Source of the DNA: Ruminococcaceae bacterium FB2012
GTDB lineage: Bacteria; Bacillota; Clostridia; Oscillospirales; Ruminococcaceae
Assembly (NCBI GenBank): GCA_900104495.1
Contig: FMXS01000018.1
Location: 23,714 to 87,713 of the forward strand
Length of the DNA stretch: 64,000 nt
Reading direction: 5' to 3'
Numbering within the stretch: position 1 is the stretch's first letter; each line of letters opens with the position of its first letter. Under the pieces are notes generated by a model. The model searched no databases. It worked only from the letters and a program-made list of their open reading frames with translations, and was not told where the DNA came from. The translations under genes were made by a program, and so were the position numbers. Shown one piece after another: positions 51,694 through 59,835 of this stretch.

Positions 51694-52788
51694 ATGAACA
51701 ACTACAGACTGTACGCCAAGCTCTTCCACAAGCCGGACTCAAGCAACTTTAGTGCTGTGCCTTGCGAGGTGGAGAAATGGATCCCGATCAACCATTGGAC
51801 CTTTGAGCAGATCAAGCGGAGTCCCCTGCTCGACCTTGAGGTCGTCAAGGCTTACCACAGCAACATGTTCTACGACAACGGAATCAACCACTGTATTATG
51901 CTGCTTGATAACTGCGGGAATGGCGGAATTTTGGTCGAAAGCGAGGGCTATGACTATCCGAGGTACTCCTGCTTCGTGCCGAATGCAAGGACGTTGTATG
52001 AAGCTCATCTGATGACCGATGCCGAGCGTGAGCTTCGCGGGCTGATTAGAACCGCTGCGAACAAAGCTCTTGAAACTGTGTTTGCTGACGAGGATGCCGA
52101 GATCCTTTCGGCTGACTTGATCGATGAAGATGAGGTCTCCCGCCTTGTCAAAACGGCAATAGTCGAAAGGCTGAATCAGCATCCCGGTATCAATGAGGCG
52201 AGGTGTCTTTCGCCTTGGATCCCCGAACAGCCCGACATTGACATCAAGACCGAGCCGCTGAAAAAGATCAAGTTCTACTGCCCGCTGAAGATCATGCAGA
52301 TACCGGATGAAGGTGACTATATGGATCTGGATGACTACGATGGAGAGCCTGAGGATCTCCCGTCCTACTGTGCTGTTTCCGCTGCCGGAGATATTAATCT
52401 TGCAATAGAGGAATATGCTTCTCCCTGCGAAGAAGATCGCGGCATTATGGCATATCTCGGAGGCCGTGAGATGCTCGGTAAGGTCTATTCCATTTTCCCG
52501 TATGTTGAGAAAATGGACAATGACCTTTGGGGCGTGTTCGAGTGTAAAGTGTTTGAAGATCTTGACAGCTATGAGCTTGAGGCGCTGCGGTCAGAGTTAT
52601 CCGGACAAGCATCTGACGGATGGGGCGAAGGCTTTGAGCAGCGTGAGATCGAGACTGATGACTTTGGCAAGCTGTATGTCAGCTTCTACGGAGCGCCGGG
52701 CTGGGCGATGAAAACAGGAGAAGAAATGGGTATCCCCGACATTGAGGACGATCAAGGCCTTGATGACGGGGATATTTCTATGTATTAG
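51694..52788 (+). CDS. hypothetical acidic protein of mobile-element type
   Basis: A 364-residue acidic soluble protein without signal peptide. It begins MNNYRLYAKLFHKPDSSNFS and has FSAVPCEVEKWIPINHWTFE, a segment GINHCIMLLDNCGNGGILVES, and a long C-terminal part ending DDQGLDDGDISMY. The style matches proteins of unknown function carried by Clostridia conjugative elements, but I cannot name a family with confidence. ATG at 51694 has GGAGGAACAATCA upstream. It is single, followed by a 250-bp gap (52789-53036) without a gene. Confidence 0.65.
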   Translation: MNNYRLYAKLFHKPDSSNFSAVPCEVEKWIPINHWTFEQIKRSPLLDLEVVKAYHSNMFYDNGINHCIMLLDNCGNGGILVESEGYDYPRYSCFVPNARTLYEAHLMTDAERELRGLIRTAANKALETVFADEDAEILSADLIDEDEVSRLVKTAIVERLNQHPGINEARCLSPWIPEQPDIDIKTEPLKKIKFYCPLKIMQIPDEGDYMDLDDYDGEPEDLPSYCAVSAAGDINLAIEEYASPCEEDRGIMAYLGGREMLGKVYSIFPYVEKMDNDLWGVFECKVFEDLDSYELEALRSELSGQASDGWGEGFEQREIETDDFGKLYVSFYGAPGWAMKTGEEMGIPDIEDDQGLDDGDISMY

Positions 52789-53036
52789 GAAATCTACTGA
52801 AACTTTCACAAGCGGTTTGTTATCGTTGCTATAGCAGTTGAGTGGTTTATGGGGATCGTCTGATGATTATTGGTTGTCATTGAATTGATTATAGTTTTTG
52901 CACGCTCATAAGAACAAGCCCTCAGAAACGCTTGCAGAGCATTTCCGAGGACTTACAATTTATATTCAATATTCAGTTCAAAAAGGTATCTGTTGATTGT
53001 GGCATGCTCAAAAATGCTGAATATTGCTTTATAATA

Positions 53037-53540
53037 CTAATCAACAAAAGAGGAGACATATATTAAATAGGCAATGCCCAAAAACATAAGACCGCCAGCC
53101 TTTGGTAATGTTCTCATAACAAAAATATAGATTTTCTCCGGAATGCTGCACCCTTTATAAAGCTGGTATGCAGGAATATAACACTTGTGAGGATTGAAAG
53201 GTGACACCTTTATTGTGTAGACCTTGCCGCTTTGTACAAAAGAGTTATCATCATTCAAAAGATTGACCGCCTTTGCCGTAATAGGTTTTCTATTTTCCTC
53301 ATATGTAAAGACTGCCGAACTTGTAACAACTTTGCCATCGGGCTTTCCGTATTGACCTGCCGATATATTTTCAAGTCTTATCCGGGCATCATAGTTTTGT
53401 ATATATCTTTCTCCGGGCTTTCCTCTTGCCTGTACCTTCTTATGATACAGCAATAATGCGGGAATATCATGCAATAGTGCCCATAGTCCCAAAAACACAA
53501 AAAACAATATCCCCAAATATGCAAAAATGTGATCACTCAT
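53037..53540 (-). CDS. two-helix membrane protein, DUF3592-like
   Basis: A 167-residue protein with an N-terminal membrane helix (IFAYLGILFFVFLGLWALLH), a beta-rich central domain (residues 40-130, with SGKVYTIKVSPFNPHKCYIP), and a C-terminal helix (GGLMFLGIAYLIYVSSF). This layout is like DUF3592 proteins, of unknown function. ATG at 53540 has GGAG seven bases upstream; the longer GTG reading overlaps it. It is transcribed opposite to its neighbours and AT-richer than they are. Confidence 0.6.
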   Translation of the reverse strand: MSDHIFAYLGILFFVFLGLWALLHDIPALLLYHKKVQARGKPGERYIQNYDARIRLENISAGQYGKPDGKVVTSSAVFTYEENRKPITAKAVNLLNDDNSFVQSGKVYTIKVSPFNPHKCYIPAYQLYKGCSIPEKIYIFVMRTLPKAGGLMFLGIAYLIYVSSFVD

Positions 53541-53608
53541 AAGGAAACTCCACACCTCCCTGTACCAATATTATACTACGCTCTATGGTGAATGTCAATA
53601 GATCGAAA

Positions 53609-53643
53609 AAGTCGTATCCCCACATTGCAAGGGGATACGACTT
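53609..53643. terminator. hairpin with 13-bp perfect stem
   Basis: AAGTCGTATCCCC, nine-base loop, GGGGATACGACTT followed by GTCTTTT; it lies in the gap between the minus-strand gene at 53540 and the RHH gene at 53749. Confidence 0.65.
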
Positions 53644-53748
53644 GTCTTTTGTATATAAAGCTAAACTTTGTCACTTAGGTATGAGAATGAGTTTGAGCCT
53701 GATGAGGATATCGGGAATGAAATTACAATGTAGGAGATGATAATCGAA

Positions 53749-53895
53749 ATGAAGAAAACAGTAAAACTCACGATCCCGCCGCAGTACACCGACAGGCTCA
53801 AGGCAGCAGCCAAAGCCGAGGGAGTGTCTGCGGCGGTTATTGTTGAGAGGGCGATCAAAACATTAATGACGAAAAGGAGAGATAAGAATGGCTGA
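53749..53895 (+). CDS. 48-residue ribbon-helix-helix protein
   Basis: Short frame starting MKKTVKLTIPPQYTDRLKAA and containing KAEGVSAAVIVERAIKTLM, a ribbon-helix-helix DNA-binding fold. Start ATG at 53749; GGAG lies twelve bases upstream, and an ATG four codons earlier is too close to it. Its end overlaps the next gene, also RHH-type, by eight bases, so the two are coupled. Probably a mobile-element copy-control or partition-type regulator; that is inference. Confidence 0.65.
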   Translation: MKKTVKLTIPPQYTDRLKAAAKAEGVSAAVIVERAIKTLMTKRRDKNG

Positions 53896-54517
53896 AGAAA
53901 AGAAAGGCATCACCGTTAAGATAGATGCCGGCCTTCACGCAGAGGTCAAGGCTTACGTCGAAGCGCAGGGCTTGACTATGGCGGAGTTTGTATCAAAAGC
54001 GCTCGATGACGAGCTGCACCCTAAAATGACAATTACAGGAGGAACTACTATGGAAAAGATGAGAACAATGGCGTTTCAGGTGCCGGAGGATCTGTTCCAG
54101 AAGATCAAGGACTATCTGAACCGCAATCACATGACACAGAAGGAGTTTGTTATCGGGCTGATAACAAAGGAGATCGACAGAGACCTCGCCGCCCGACAGG
54201 AAGCCGCTGAACGCGCTGTGACCGCAGAGGAACAGGACACCGAGGAATACGGTGAGCAGGACGATGACGAGCTGTCCGAGGATTCTGACGAGGATCTCGA
54301 GGACGAGGAAGATGACGAGTATGACGAGGACGAAGATGAGGACTCGGAGTACGATGATGACGAGGATGAGGACTACGATGACGAAGAAGATGAAGATGCC
54401 GAATTCGATGAGGACGATGAAGAATCCGAGTGCGATGAAGGCGAGGACGAAGATACCGATGAAGAAGCAGACGAGATCGAAGATACCGCCGAGGCGGAAG
54501 AACCCGTAATGGAGTGA
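53888..54517 (+). CDS. tandem ribbon-helix-helix protein with very acidic tail
   Basis: A 209-residue protein. Residues 7-45 (ITVKIDAGLHAEVKAYVEAQ, LTMAEFVSKALDDEL) and residues 58-98 (MAFQVPEDLFQKIKDYLNRN, MTQKEFVIGLITKEI) are two RHH-like units. From about residue 115 the chain is almost only Asp and Glu (for example DEDLEDEEDDEYDEDEDED) to the end. Such a tail may mimic DNA or block the protein's own DNA-binding part. The coding DNA is correspondingly a GAT/GAG/GAC-rich repeat. Start ATG has GGAGAGATAAGA upstream. The family is common on Clostridia integrative elements. Confidence 0.78.
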   Translation: MAEEKKGITVKIDAGLHAEVKAYVEAQGLTMAEFVSKALDDELHPKMTITGGTTMEKMRTMAFQVPEDLFQKIKDYLNRNHMTQKEFVIGLITKEIDRDLAARQEAAERAVTAEEQDTEEYGEQDDDELSEDSDEDLEDEEDDEYDEDEDEDSEYDDDEDEDYDDEEDEDAEFDEDDEESECDEGEDEDTDEEADEIEDTAEAEEPVME

Positions 54518-54526
54518 GGTGAGAAT

Positions 54527-54796
54527 ATGTACAGAGAATTAAAGCCTTATCAGATCGAAAGACTGCAGGAGCAGTACCCGCCGGGAACGAGGATCAAGCT
54601 GCATTTTATGGTCGATGATCCCCGACCCATCGAGCCGGGGACTTGCGGAACGGTACAGCTTGTTGATGACATCGGCACGCTGCACTGTGAATTCGATGAC
54701 GGCAGAATGCTTGGTGTGATTTGGGGCGTTGACAGCTTTTCGGTCATTGAGCAGGAGGAAGCTCCCGCCGAGGACGAGGGAATGAATATGGGGTGA
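54527..54796 (+). CDS. DUF4314-type small protein
   Basis: An 89-residue protein, beta-rich with KLHFMVDDPRPIEPGTCGTV and LHCEFDDGRMLGVIWGVDSF, the pattern of DUF4314, a small SH3-like fold found on conjugative elements. An acidic tail (EEAPAEDEG) ends it. ATG at 54527 has GAGGTGAGAAT upstream, ten bases after the preceding gene, so they form one operon. The role is unknown. Confidence 0.75.
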   Translation: MYRELKPYQIERLQEQYPPGTRIKLHFMVDDPRPIEPGTCGTVQLVDDIGTLHCEFDDGRMLGVIWGVDSFSVIEQEEAPAEDEGMNMG

Positions 54797-54878
54797 GATA
54801 AGAGCAGCCGCTCCGGGCGGGGCGGCTGAAAGTGTGTAATGGTAAAGCAATAGATCAGAATTTGTTGATATTTGTTTC

Positions 54879-55745
54879 CTATGCCCAGATTGCCATCGCC
54901 ATAGTGCCGACAACGATCAGAATCAACCCGGCAAGCGCCTTTCTGCTCAACTTTTCTTTGAATACGAAATAGGAAAAAGCGACGGAAACGATAATGCTGA
55001 GCTTATCGATCGGTACGACAACGCTGACGACTCCGTTCTGTATGGAGTAATAGTAACAGAGCCATGATGCGCCTGTGGCAATCCCGGACAGAGCTATGAA
55101 TACAAGTTCTTTGGAATCAGTATTTTTCAGTTCAGCACCTTTGCCTTTAACGAAGACGATCAGCCAAGCCATAACAAGAACAACACCTGTACGGATCGCC
55201 GTCCCGAGATTTGATTCTACATCCGTTATTCCGATCTTTCCCAGAATAGAGGTCAGGGCAGCAAAAACAGCGGAACCGATTGCGTAGGGCAGCCACGTGC
55301 GCTTTGTGTCCTTTGCTTCAGTTTTCTTCTTTTCGATCATCAGAAACACGCCTGCCGCAAGAAGTGCAGTACCGATCAGCTTGACCACCAGATGTTCTGT
55401 CTCACTGAAAAGGATGATTGCGATAAGCACTGTCAGAACCGTGCTGGATTTATCGACGGGAACGACCTTGTTCACATCGCCGACGGACAGGGCTTTAAAA
55501 TAGCAGATCCACGAGGCTCCTGTCGCAAGGCCGGACAGAATTAAGAAGATGATAGATTTTGCCGATATTTCCGTGATTGTTCCGGCAGAGCCAACGATAA
55601 ACACCATGATCCAGGCAAAAAGGAGTACAACGACCGTCCGCAGAGCAGTCGCCACGTCTGAATCAGTCTTTTTGATCCCGCATTTCGCAAGTATCGCCGT
55701 AAGTCCGGCAAAGAGCGCGGACAAAGCCGCCATGATCAGCCACAT
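54879..55745 (-). CDS. EamA-family (DMT) transporter
   Basis: A 288-residue membrane protein with ten predicted helices in two EamA repeats. Each repeat has the same beginning (LFAGLTAILAKCGIKKTDSD and VFAALTSILGKIGITDVESN) and the same motif GLATGASWICYFKALSVGDV / GIATGASWLCYYYSIQNGVV, followed by VVPVDK or VVPIDK. The family exports amino acids, nucleotides or other metabolites; the substrate is not indicated. It lies inside the decayed mobile region but has no mobility motif itself. Confidence 0.9.
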   Translation of the reverse strand: MWLIMAALSALFAGLTAILAKCGIKKTDSDVATALRTVVVLLFAWIMVFIVGSAGTITEISAKSIIFLILSGLATGASWICYFKALSVGDVNKVVPVDKSSTVLTVLIAIILFSETEHLVVKLIGTALLAAGVFLMIEKKKTEAKDTKRTWLPYAIGSAVFAALTSILGKIGITDVESNLGTAIRTGVVLVMAWLIVFVKGKGAELKNTDSKELVFIALSGIATGASWLCYYYSIQNGVVSVVVPIDKLSIIVSVAFSYFVFKEKLSRKALAGLILIVVGTMAMAIWA

Positions 55746-55834
55746 ATCTTCCCCTTATTCATTGTCATATATTCTGGTAATTCTCGTCCATCAATTATCT
55801 CTAAGATAAATCCCGATTTGGTTTAACTAACTCC

Positions 55835-55886
55835 ATTATATCACACCCAACCCACAAAGTCAAATATACAGAAAGGACGGTGATGC
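55835..55886. repeat. 52-bp direct repeat, copy 1
   Basis: Identical to 56849-56900; starts ATTATATCACACCCAACCCA and ends GAAAGGACGGTGATGC, including a ribosome site and ATG. The two copies are 1014 bp apart and flank the YdcF gene. Confidence 0.9.
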
Positions 55887-55935
55887 ATTTGCTTTGATAA
55901 GAATCGCAAGGAAATATCCGACTGAATCCCACGGG

Positions 55936-56808
55936 CTATTTCAGCGGAGGGAGCCCGTGGATATCATAGTTGTCATAGTATATCTCAAATGCCGTTTCAA
56001 CGTCTCCGAAGAGCTCTATCAGCGCTCCTGCCTGAAACATCGCCGACAGAGAGCCGGACGGTGCTTTCCATGCGGCGTTTGATACGACCTCGATTTTTTC
56101 GTTCCCGGGGTAGTTTGCGCGGATGACAGCCTCTGCTTTGAAAAGCAGCTCGCCCGTTGCAATGTGATAGTCGCTTGATACAACGGCGAGCTTCTTCACC
56201 GACGGATAAAGAGATGTAAGGATATCGTATGTGAAGATAGCATTCTGTGCGGTGGTGATCGAATTATCCTCAACGATCAGTCTCTGCTTTTCTATGCCGT
56301 TGGCTTCAAGCCATTTTGCCATTTCCCCGGCTTCCGAGGCCGCAGGATTATCGGCAGCGGTACCGCCGCCGGTGCATACGATGTATGATTTGGGATACTT
56401 CTTGGCACTGTTGAGCGCAACGGTAAGGCGCTGGATAAGTTCGTCCTTCATTGATCCGTCGGGCTCAAGCTGAAAGCCGAGGACAACGATGCAGAGCTCA
56501 TCGGAATCAGGTAATCCGTCAGGCAGGATATCGTAATTCAAAGGCTTCCCGAGATCCCCGGAAGTCCAGATATCAACGATACAGTCTATTCGTTTGGCTG
56601 ATACGGGATCGATCTCTGATAACTCCTCCGAAAGCTCCTTGATACGGTCTTTGGCTTCGGAACCGTAGGTACCGTAATCAACAGCGATCTCTTCAACGAT
56701 CTTCTGGGCTCTTGTCGGATCTGTATTACTTGTTTCGTTTTTCCCGCAGCCGGACGATAACAGCAGCACGGCAGCGAGAACCGCAGCTGTAACAGTTTTT
56801 TTTATCAT
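55936..56808 (-). CDS. YdcF/DUF218 family lipoprotein
   Basis: A 290-residue protein with a lipoprotein signal (VTAAVLAAVLLLSSGC) and a DUF218 domain from about residue 105: ELCIVVLGFQLEPDGSMKDE, IVCTGGGTAADNPAASEAGE, VEDNSITTAQNAIFTYDIL and VVSSDYHIATGE. DUF218 proteins act on the cell envelope (the SanA/ElyC group); here it should face outward. ATG at 56808 has GGAAG seven bases upstream. It is bounded by the 52-bp direct repeats, so it may have been inserted or duplicated as a unit. Confidence 0.88.
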   Translation of the reverse strand: MIKKTVTAAVLAAVLLLSSGCGKNETSNTDPTRAQKIVEEIAVDYGTYGSEAKDRIKELSEELSEIDPVSAKRIDCIVDIWTSGDLGKPLNYDILPDGLPDSDELCIVVLGFQLEPDGSMKDELIQRLTVALNSAKKYPKSYIVCTGGGTAADNPAASEAGEMAKWLEANGIEKQRLIVEDNSITTAQNAIFTYDILTSLYPSVKKLAVVSSDYHIATGELLFKAEAVIRANYPGNEKIEVVSNAAWKAPSGSLSAMFQAGALIELFGDVETAFEIYYDNYDIHGLPPLK

Positions 56809-56848
56809 CACATTTCTTCCCTCCGTAAAACGAAGATTTTGTTTTCAT

Positions 56849-56900
56849 ATTATATCACACCCAACCCACAAAGTCAAATATACAGAAAGGACGGTGATGC
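56849..56900. repeat. 52-bp direct repeat, copy 2
   Basis: Perfect copy of 55835-55886, here reading into the methyltransferase remnant through ATG at 56897. Confidence 0.9.
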
Positions 56901-57016
56901 CCTTGATTCGTTTTTTTTGATGTCTTCGCAGGGATCGGCGGATTCAGGTCGGGGCTTGAAAAGGCCGGAGGCTTTGAATGTGTCAGATACTGCGAGATAG
57001 ACAAGTATGCGAAAGC
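56897..57016 (+). pseudogene. C5-cytosine methyltransferase N-terminal fragment
   Basis: After ATG 56897 (MPLIRFF) an eight-T run shifts the frame; in the next frame the sequence reads FFDVFAGIGGFRSGLEKAGG and FECVRYCEIDKYAKA, which is motif I to III of a DNA cytosine methyltransferase. It ends abruptly at about 57016, where serine recombinase coding begins in another frame. Seven Ts would restore the frame from the ATG. All later methyltransferase motifs are missing. Confidence 0.75.
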
Positions 57017-58057
57017 GGCATGTATCTTGACGGTCTGAGCTTCGGAGATATTGCCAAAAGGCTTATGGAGGCCGGTCTGCAAACTAAATTCGGAAAGAAA
57101 AACTGGGATAAAGCGTCAGTCCGCAGTATTCTGATAAATGAGAAATACGTTGGAGATGTTATCCTTCAGAAAACATATACTATAGACTGTATCAGTCACA
57201 AGGCTGCAAGGAATAACGGCGAAAGGCCCAAATACCTTGTTTCGGATGCCCATATCCCGATAATAGACAGAGAAACATATAATCTGGTCCAGCAGGAACT
57301 CGCAAGACGGACATCCAAAAGAAAGAAAAGCGATAAAACCAAATCCGAGCTTGGCAGGTACTCAAGCAAATATGCCTTGACAGAACTGATGATATGTAAC
57401 GAATGCGGATCTGTCTACAGAAGGACCACGTGGAAAAGAGGGCCCAAGCGGAAGATCGTGTGGCGCTGTATGAGCCGTCTCGACCATGGAACGCAGTACT
57501 GCAAGAAATCCCCCAGCCTCATAGAGGAAAGCCTCCACAGGGCAATTATGAAAGCAATAAACGCGTATTTCGGGAATGAAGAAACAATCAAGGGAATACT
57601 GAAAAGCAATGTAGACAGTATTCTTTCAGCGTCTGACACCAAAGAAGTAAAAGCCATCGAAATAAGACTTCGTGAAATAGATGGGGCAAGGAATGATTAT
57701 ATATCACTGATAGCTTCAGGGACAGTGGATCGAAAAGAGATCGATTTCCCGATCGCTGATTGGACAATTGTAGAAAAGCGGGCTGCTGATCTGGGAGTCA
57801 ATGTCAGCCTCTACATCAGGAAAATGGCTGTTGGTGGAGAGATTATCACATATAGCTTTAATGATCTGATACCTGTTTTCGATAATCTGAATGAGATCAA
57901 AAAACGTTTGGATCAGATCTCTGTTGTGGCGCGAAAAACGAAGAATGTCAATATGGAAATCATAACCAAAGCACAAATTGACATTGAACAGATGCGGCAC
58001 GATATGATCCAATTCATTGCTTCTCTGAAAAGGAAACAGGAAAATAGCGCCAATTGA
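57017..58057 (+). pseudogene. chimeric serine recombinase fused to a MobC tail
   Basis: The first part (MYLDGLSFGDIAKRLMEAGL through LINEKYVGDVILQKTYT and a zinc-ribbon MICNECGSVYRRTTWKRG ... HGTQYCKKS) is the Recombinase domain and zinc region of a large serine recombinase; the catalytic N-terminal resolvase domain with its serine is missing. From about 57745 the frame continues as ADWTIVEKRAADLGVNVSLY, IRKMAVGG and a helical tail that is typical of MobC relaxosome proteins. This in-frame hybrid joins two unrelated genes and has lost both their starts. It is probably a deletion scar. Confidence 0.75.
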
Positions 58058-58083
58058 TATATAACATACAGGAGGAAATCACT

Positions 58084-58251
58084 ATGAAAATGACATCTGC
58101 ACAAGCAGCAAAGCTTTTGCGCAAGTTGGATGAACAGCACAAAGCTCTCAGACACCGGGAGGAACAATCCAGGACGTTTGTAGCCGCACTCGATGAGGAC
58201 ATTGAATGGAAAGCATCCCGGATGCTCCGAGGATCGTCAGCGATGAAGTGA
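58084..58251 (+). pseudogene. truncated small mobile-element protein
   Basis: A 55-residue frame starting MKMTSAQAAKLLRKLDEQHK and REEQSRTFVAALDEDIE, then an unrelated end WKASRMLRGSSAMK. The first 40 residues match a small helical protein common on Clostridia conjugative elements, which I recall as longer. The last residues overlap the start of the hydrolase gene in another frame, so a deletion joined the two. ATG has GGAGG upstream. Confidence 0.6.
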
Positions 58252-59060
58252 AAGCGATAACCGAACGCAATATCAACGATATCACAGAGCGTACACAGCG
58301 CTGGCTTTCGGAAACAGAGATCAAAGAGGTCAGCATTGTATCCTATGACGATGCAAAAATGTATGCAGATCTGGTCACTTCAAAAAGCAGTCACCGCTGG
58401 GTGATACTGCTTCACGGTTACAAACGGACAAGAGAAAAGGTACACAATTATGCAAGCTTTTATGCAGAAAAGGGATTCAACATCGTTATGCCCGATCTGC
58501 GCGGACACGGAAAAAGCGAAGGTTCATTTATCGGAATGGGCTGGCTGGACAGATTTGATATCATAAAATGGACAGAGTATATCGTATCACTGGATCCGGA
58601 TGCCGAGATAGTACTGCACGGCATCTCTATGGGTGCAGCTGCGGCAATGATGACATCCGGAGAAGATCTATGCAACAATGTAAAAGCTGTCATTGCAGAC
58701 AGTGGATATACTTCGGTATGGGAGCAGTTTGCGAATGTGACAAAAAGCTATACCGGATTGCCGGCCTTCCCCCTGATGTACACAGCAAGTTTTTTTGCAA
58801 ATCTTATCGCAGGGTATTCTTATTCAGAAGCATCCTCGATCGAACAGGTAAAGAAGTCCAAGCTTCCGATCCTGTTTATTCAGGGAAAAGGAGATACCTT
58901 TGTAGAACCGGAAATGGCGGAACGGCTGTACGAAGCACATCCGAACGGTGACTTACTGATGATCGACGAAGCGGCACACGGTCAGGCAATGTATTATGCA
59001 CCGGAGCTTTATTTCAAGACAGTATTTGCGTTTATTGACAAGTACACAAGCTCACAGTGA
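58206..59060 (+). CDS. alpha/beta hydrolase, N-terminally shortened
   Basis: A 284-residue serine hydrolase. Nucleophile motif GISMGAAAAM near residue 139, acid in QGKGDTFVEP, and His in DEAAHGQAMYY complete the triad; oxyanion HGYKRTREK is also present. Family members usually have a membrane helix at the N-terminus, which is absent; the first residues arise at the junction with the preceding truncated gene. GAGG lies seven bases before ATG 58206, so it can be translated. The substrate is unknown. Confidence 0.85.
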   Translation: MESIPDAPRIVSDEVKAITERNINDITERTQRWLSETEIKEVSIVSYDDAKMYADLVTSKSSHRWVILLHGYKRTREKVHNYASFYAEKGFNIVMPDLRGHGKSEGSFIGMGWLDRFDIIKWTEYIVSLDPDAEIVLHGISMGAAAAMMTSGEDLCNNVKAVIADSGYTSVWEQFANVTKSYTGLPAFPLMYTASFFANLIAGYSYSEASSIEQVKKSKLPILFIQGKGDTFVEPEMAERLYEAHPNGDLLMIDEAAHGQAMYYAPELYFKTVFAFIDKYTSSQ

Positions 59061-59072
59061 AGCTTTTATTTT

Positions 59073-59158
59073 TGGTGGGCAAGGTAGGAGTCGAACCTAC
59101 GGTGTATCAATGTCACGGATTTACAGTCCGCTGCAATCGCCACTATGCGTACTTACCC
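59073..59158 (-). tRNA. tRNA-Tyr(GTA)
   Basis: Acceptor GGGTAAG/CTTGCCC, anticodon loop CTGTAAA giving GTA, variable region of about 14 bases, T arm GTAGG TTCGACT CCTAC, encoded CCA. Last tRNA of the array. Confidence 0.82.
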
Positions 59159-59165
59159 AATTAAG

Positions 59166-59236
59166 GTTGATCGGAGGGAGTCGGACCCTCATTTTCAGAG
59201 CCACGATCTGACGTACTTCCGTTGTACGACGACCAA
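59166..59236 (-). tRNA. tRNA-His(GTG), atypical
   Basis: Acceptor TTGGTCG/CGATCAA, anticodon stem TCAGA/TCTGA with loop TCGTGGC giving GTG, T arm GAGGG TCCGACT CCCTC. No encoded CCA is seen, and the T loop begins TCC instead of TTC. Confidence 0.6.
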
Positions 59237-59240
59237 CTGG

Positions 59241-59313
59241 TAACGGATACGGGAGTCGAACCCGCATTACAGGATTGAAAGCCCTGTGTCCTGCCTGATT
59301 AGACGAATCCGCC
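59241..59313 (-). tRNA. tRNA-Glu(TTC)
   Basis: Acceptor GGCGGAT/ATCCGTT (two G-T pairs), anticodon stem-loop CAGGG CTTTCAA TCCTG giving TTC, T arm GCGGG TTCGACT CCCGT. Confidence 0.8.
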
Positions 59314-59315
59314 AT

Positions 59316-59392
59316 TGGTATCCGTGGGGAGATTTGAACTCCCAAGACCCCGGTTCTTAGCCGAGTGCGTATGCCAGTTCCGCCACACGGAC
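59316..59392 (-). tRNA. tRNA-Leu(AAG)-like with short variable loop
   Basis: Acceptor GTCCGTG/CACGGAT, anticodon stem-loop CTCGG CTAAGAA CCGGG giving AAG, only about five bases before T arm GGGAG TTCAAAT CTCCC, CCA encoded. Bacterial Leu tRNAs normally have a long variable arm. Confidence 0.7.
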
Positions 59393-59396
59393 ATAT

Positions 59397-59470
59397 TGGT
59401 AACCGCAATGGGATTTGAACCCATATTACAGGATTGAGAGCCCTGCGTCCTGCCGTTAGACGATGCGGCC
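59397..59470 (-). tRNA. tRNA-Glu(CTC)
   Basis: Acceptor GGCCGCA/TGCGGTT, anticodon stem-loop CAGGG CTCTCAA TCCTG giving CTC, T arm ATGGG TTCAAAT CCCAT, CCA encoded. Confidence 0.82.
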
Positions 59471-59494
59471 GTTGTGATTACAGACACGCTGTAA

Positions 59495-59719
59495 TCAAAT
59501 CTTTTTTACAACAATAATCTGATCAATGGTCACGCCGAACATATCCGCAATGATGACCATGTTGTCGATAGTGGGCACGGCGTCCCCGCGCATCCATTTG
59601 AAAATGGCCTGCGGGGTATTGAAGCCGCACCTCTGCTGAACATCAGCGATCCTGAAGCCTCCGTCTTTGATCATATTTCTGATATTCATTCCCGTTGCCT
59701 GAGTATCTATCACGGGCAT
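59495..59719 (-). CDS. XRE-type helix-turn-helix regulator inside the tRNA array
   Basis: A 74-residue DNA-binding protein with the segment MNIRNMIKDGGFRIADVQQRCGF, then TPQAIFKWMRGDAVPTIDNM, a Cro/CI-type helix-turn-helix. The start at 59719 (MPVIDTQATG) is favoured because AAGGAG lies eight bases upstream; an ATG three codons earlier abuts that site. It lies between tRNA-Leu and tRNA-Glu genes in the same orientation, so it is probably transcribed with them. A regulator of the array or of mobile functions is a guess. Confidence 0.82.
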   Translation of the reverse strand: MPVIDTQATGMNIRNMIKDGGFRIADVQQRCGFNTPQAIFKWMRGDAVPTIDNMVIIADMFGVTIDQIIVVKKI

Positions 59720-59755
59720 TTTTGACATCTCCTTTCTTAGTGGACTGATCCTTGC

Positions 59756-59833
59756 TGGTACTCCTGATGAGATTCGAACTCATACTGCACGGGGTTTAAG
59801 CCCGCGACCTCTGCCGATTGGGTCTACAGGAGT
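59756..59833 (-). tRNA. tRNA-Leu(TAA)-like with short variable loop
   Basis: Acceptor ACTCCTG/CAGGAGT, D stem GACC/GGTC, anticodon stem-loop GCGGG CTTAAAC CCCGT giving TAA, five-base variable loop, T arm ATGAG TTCGAAT CTCAT, CCA encoded. Confidence 0.72.
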
Positions 59834-59835
59834 AT

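Noticed and set aside
54252..54509. Basic frame opposite in register to the acidic tail
   Set aside because: It is a Met/Thr/Arg/Lys-rich shadow of the GAT/GAG repeats that code for the Asp/Glu tail.
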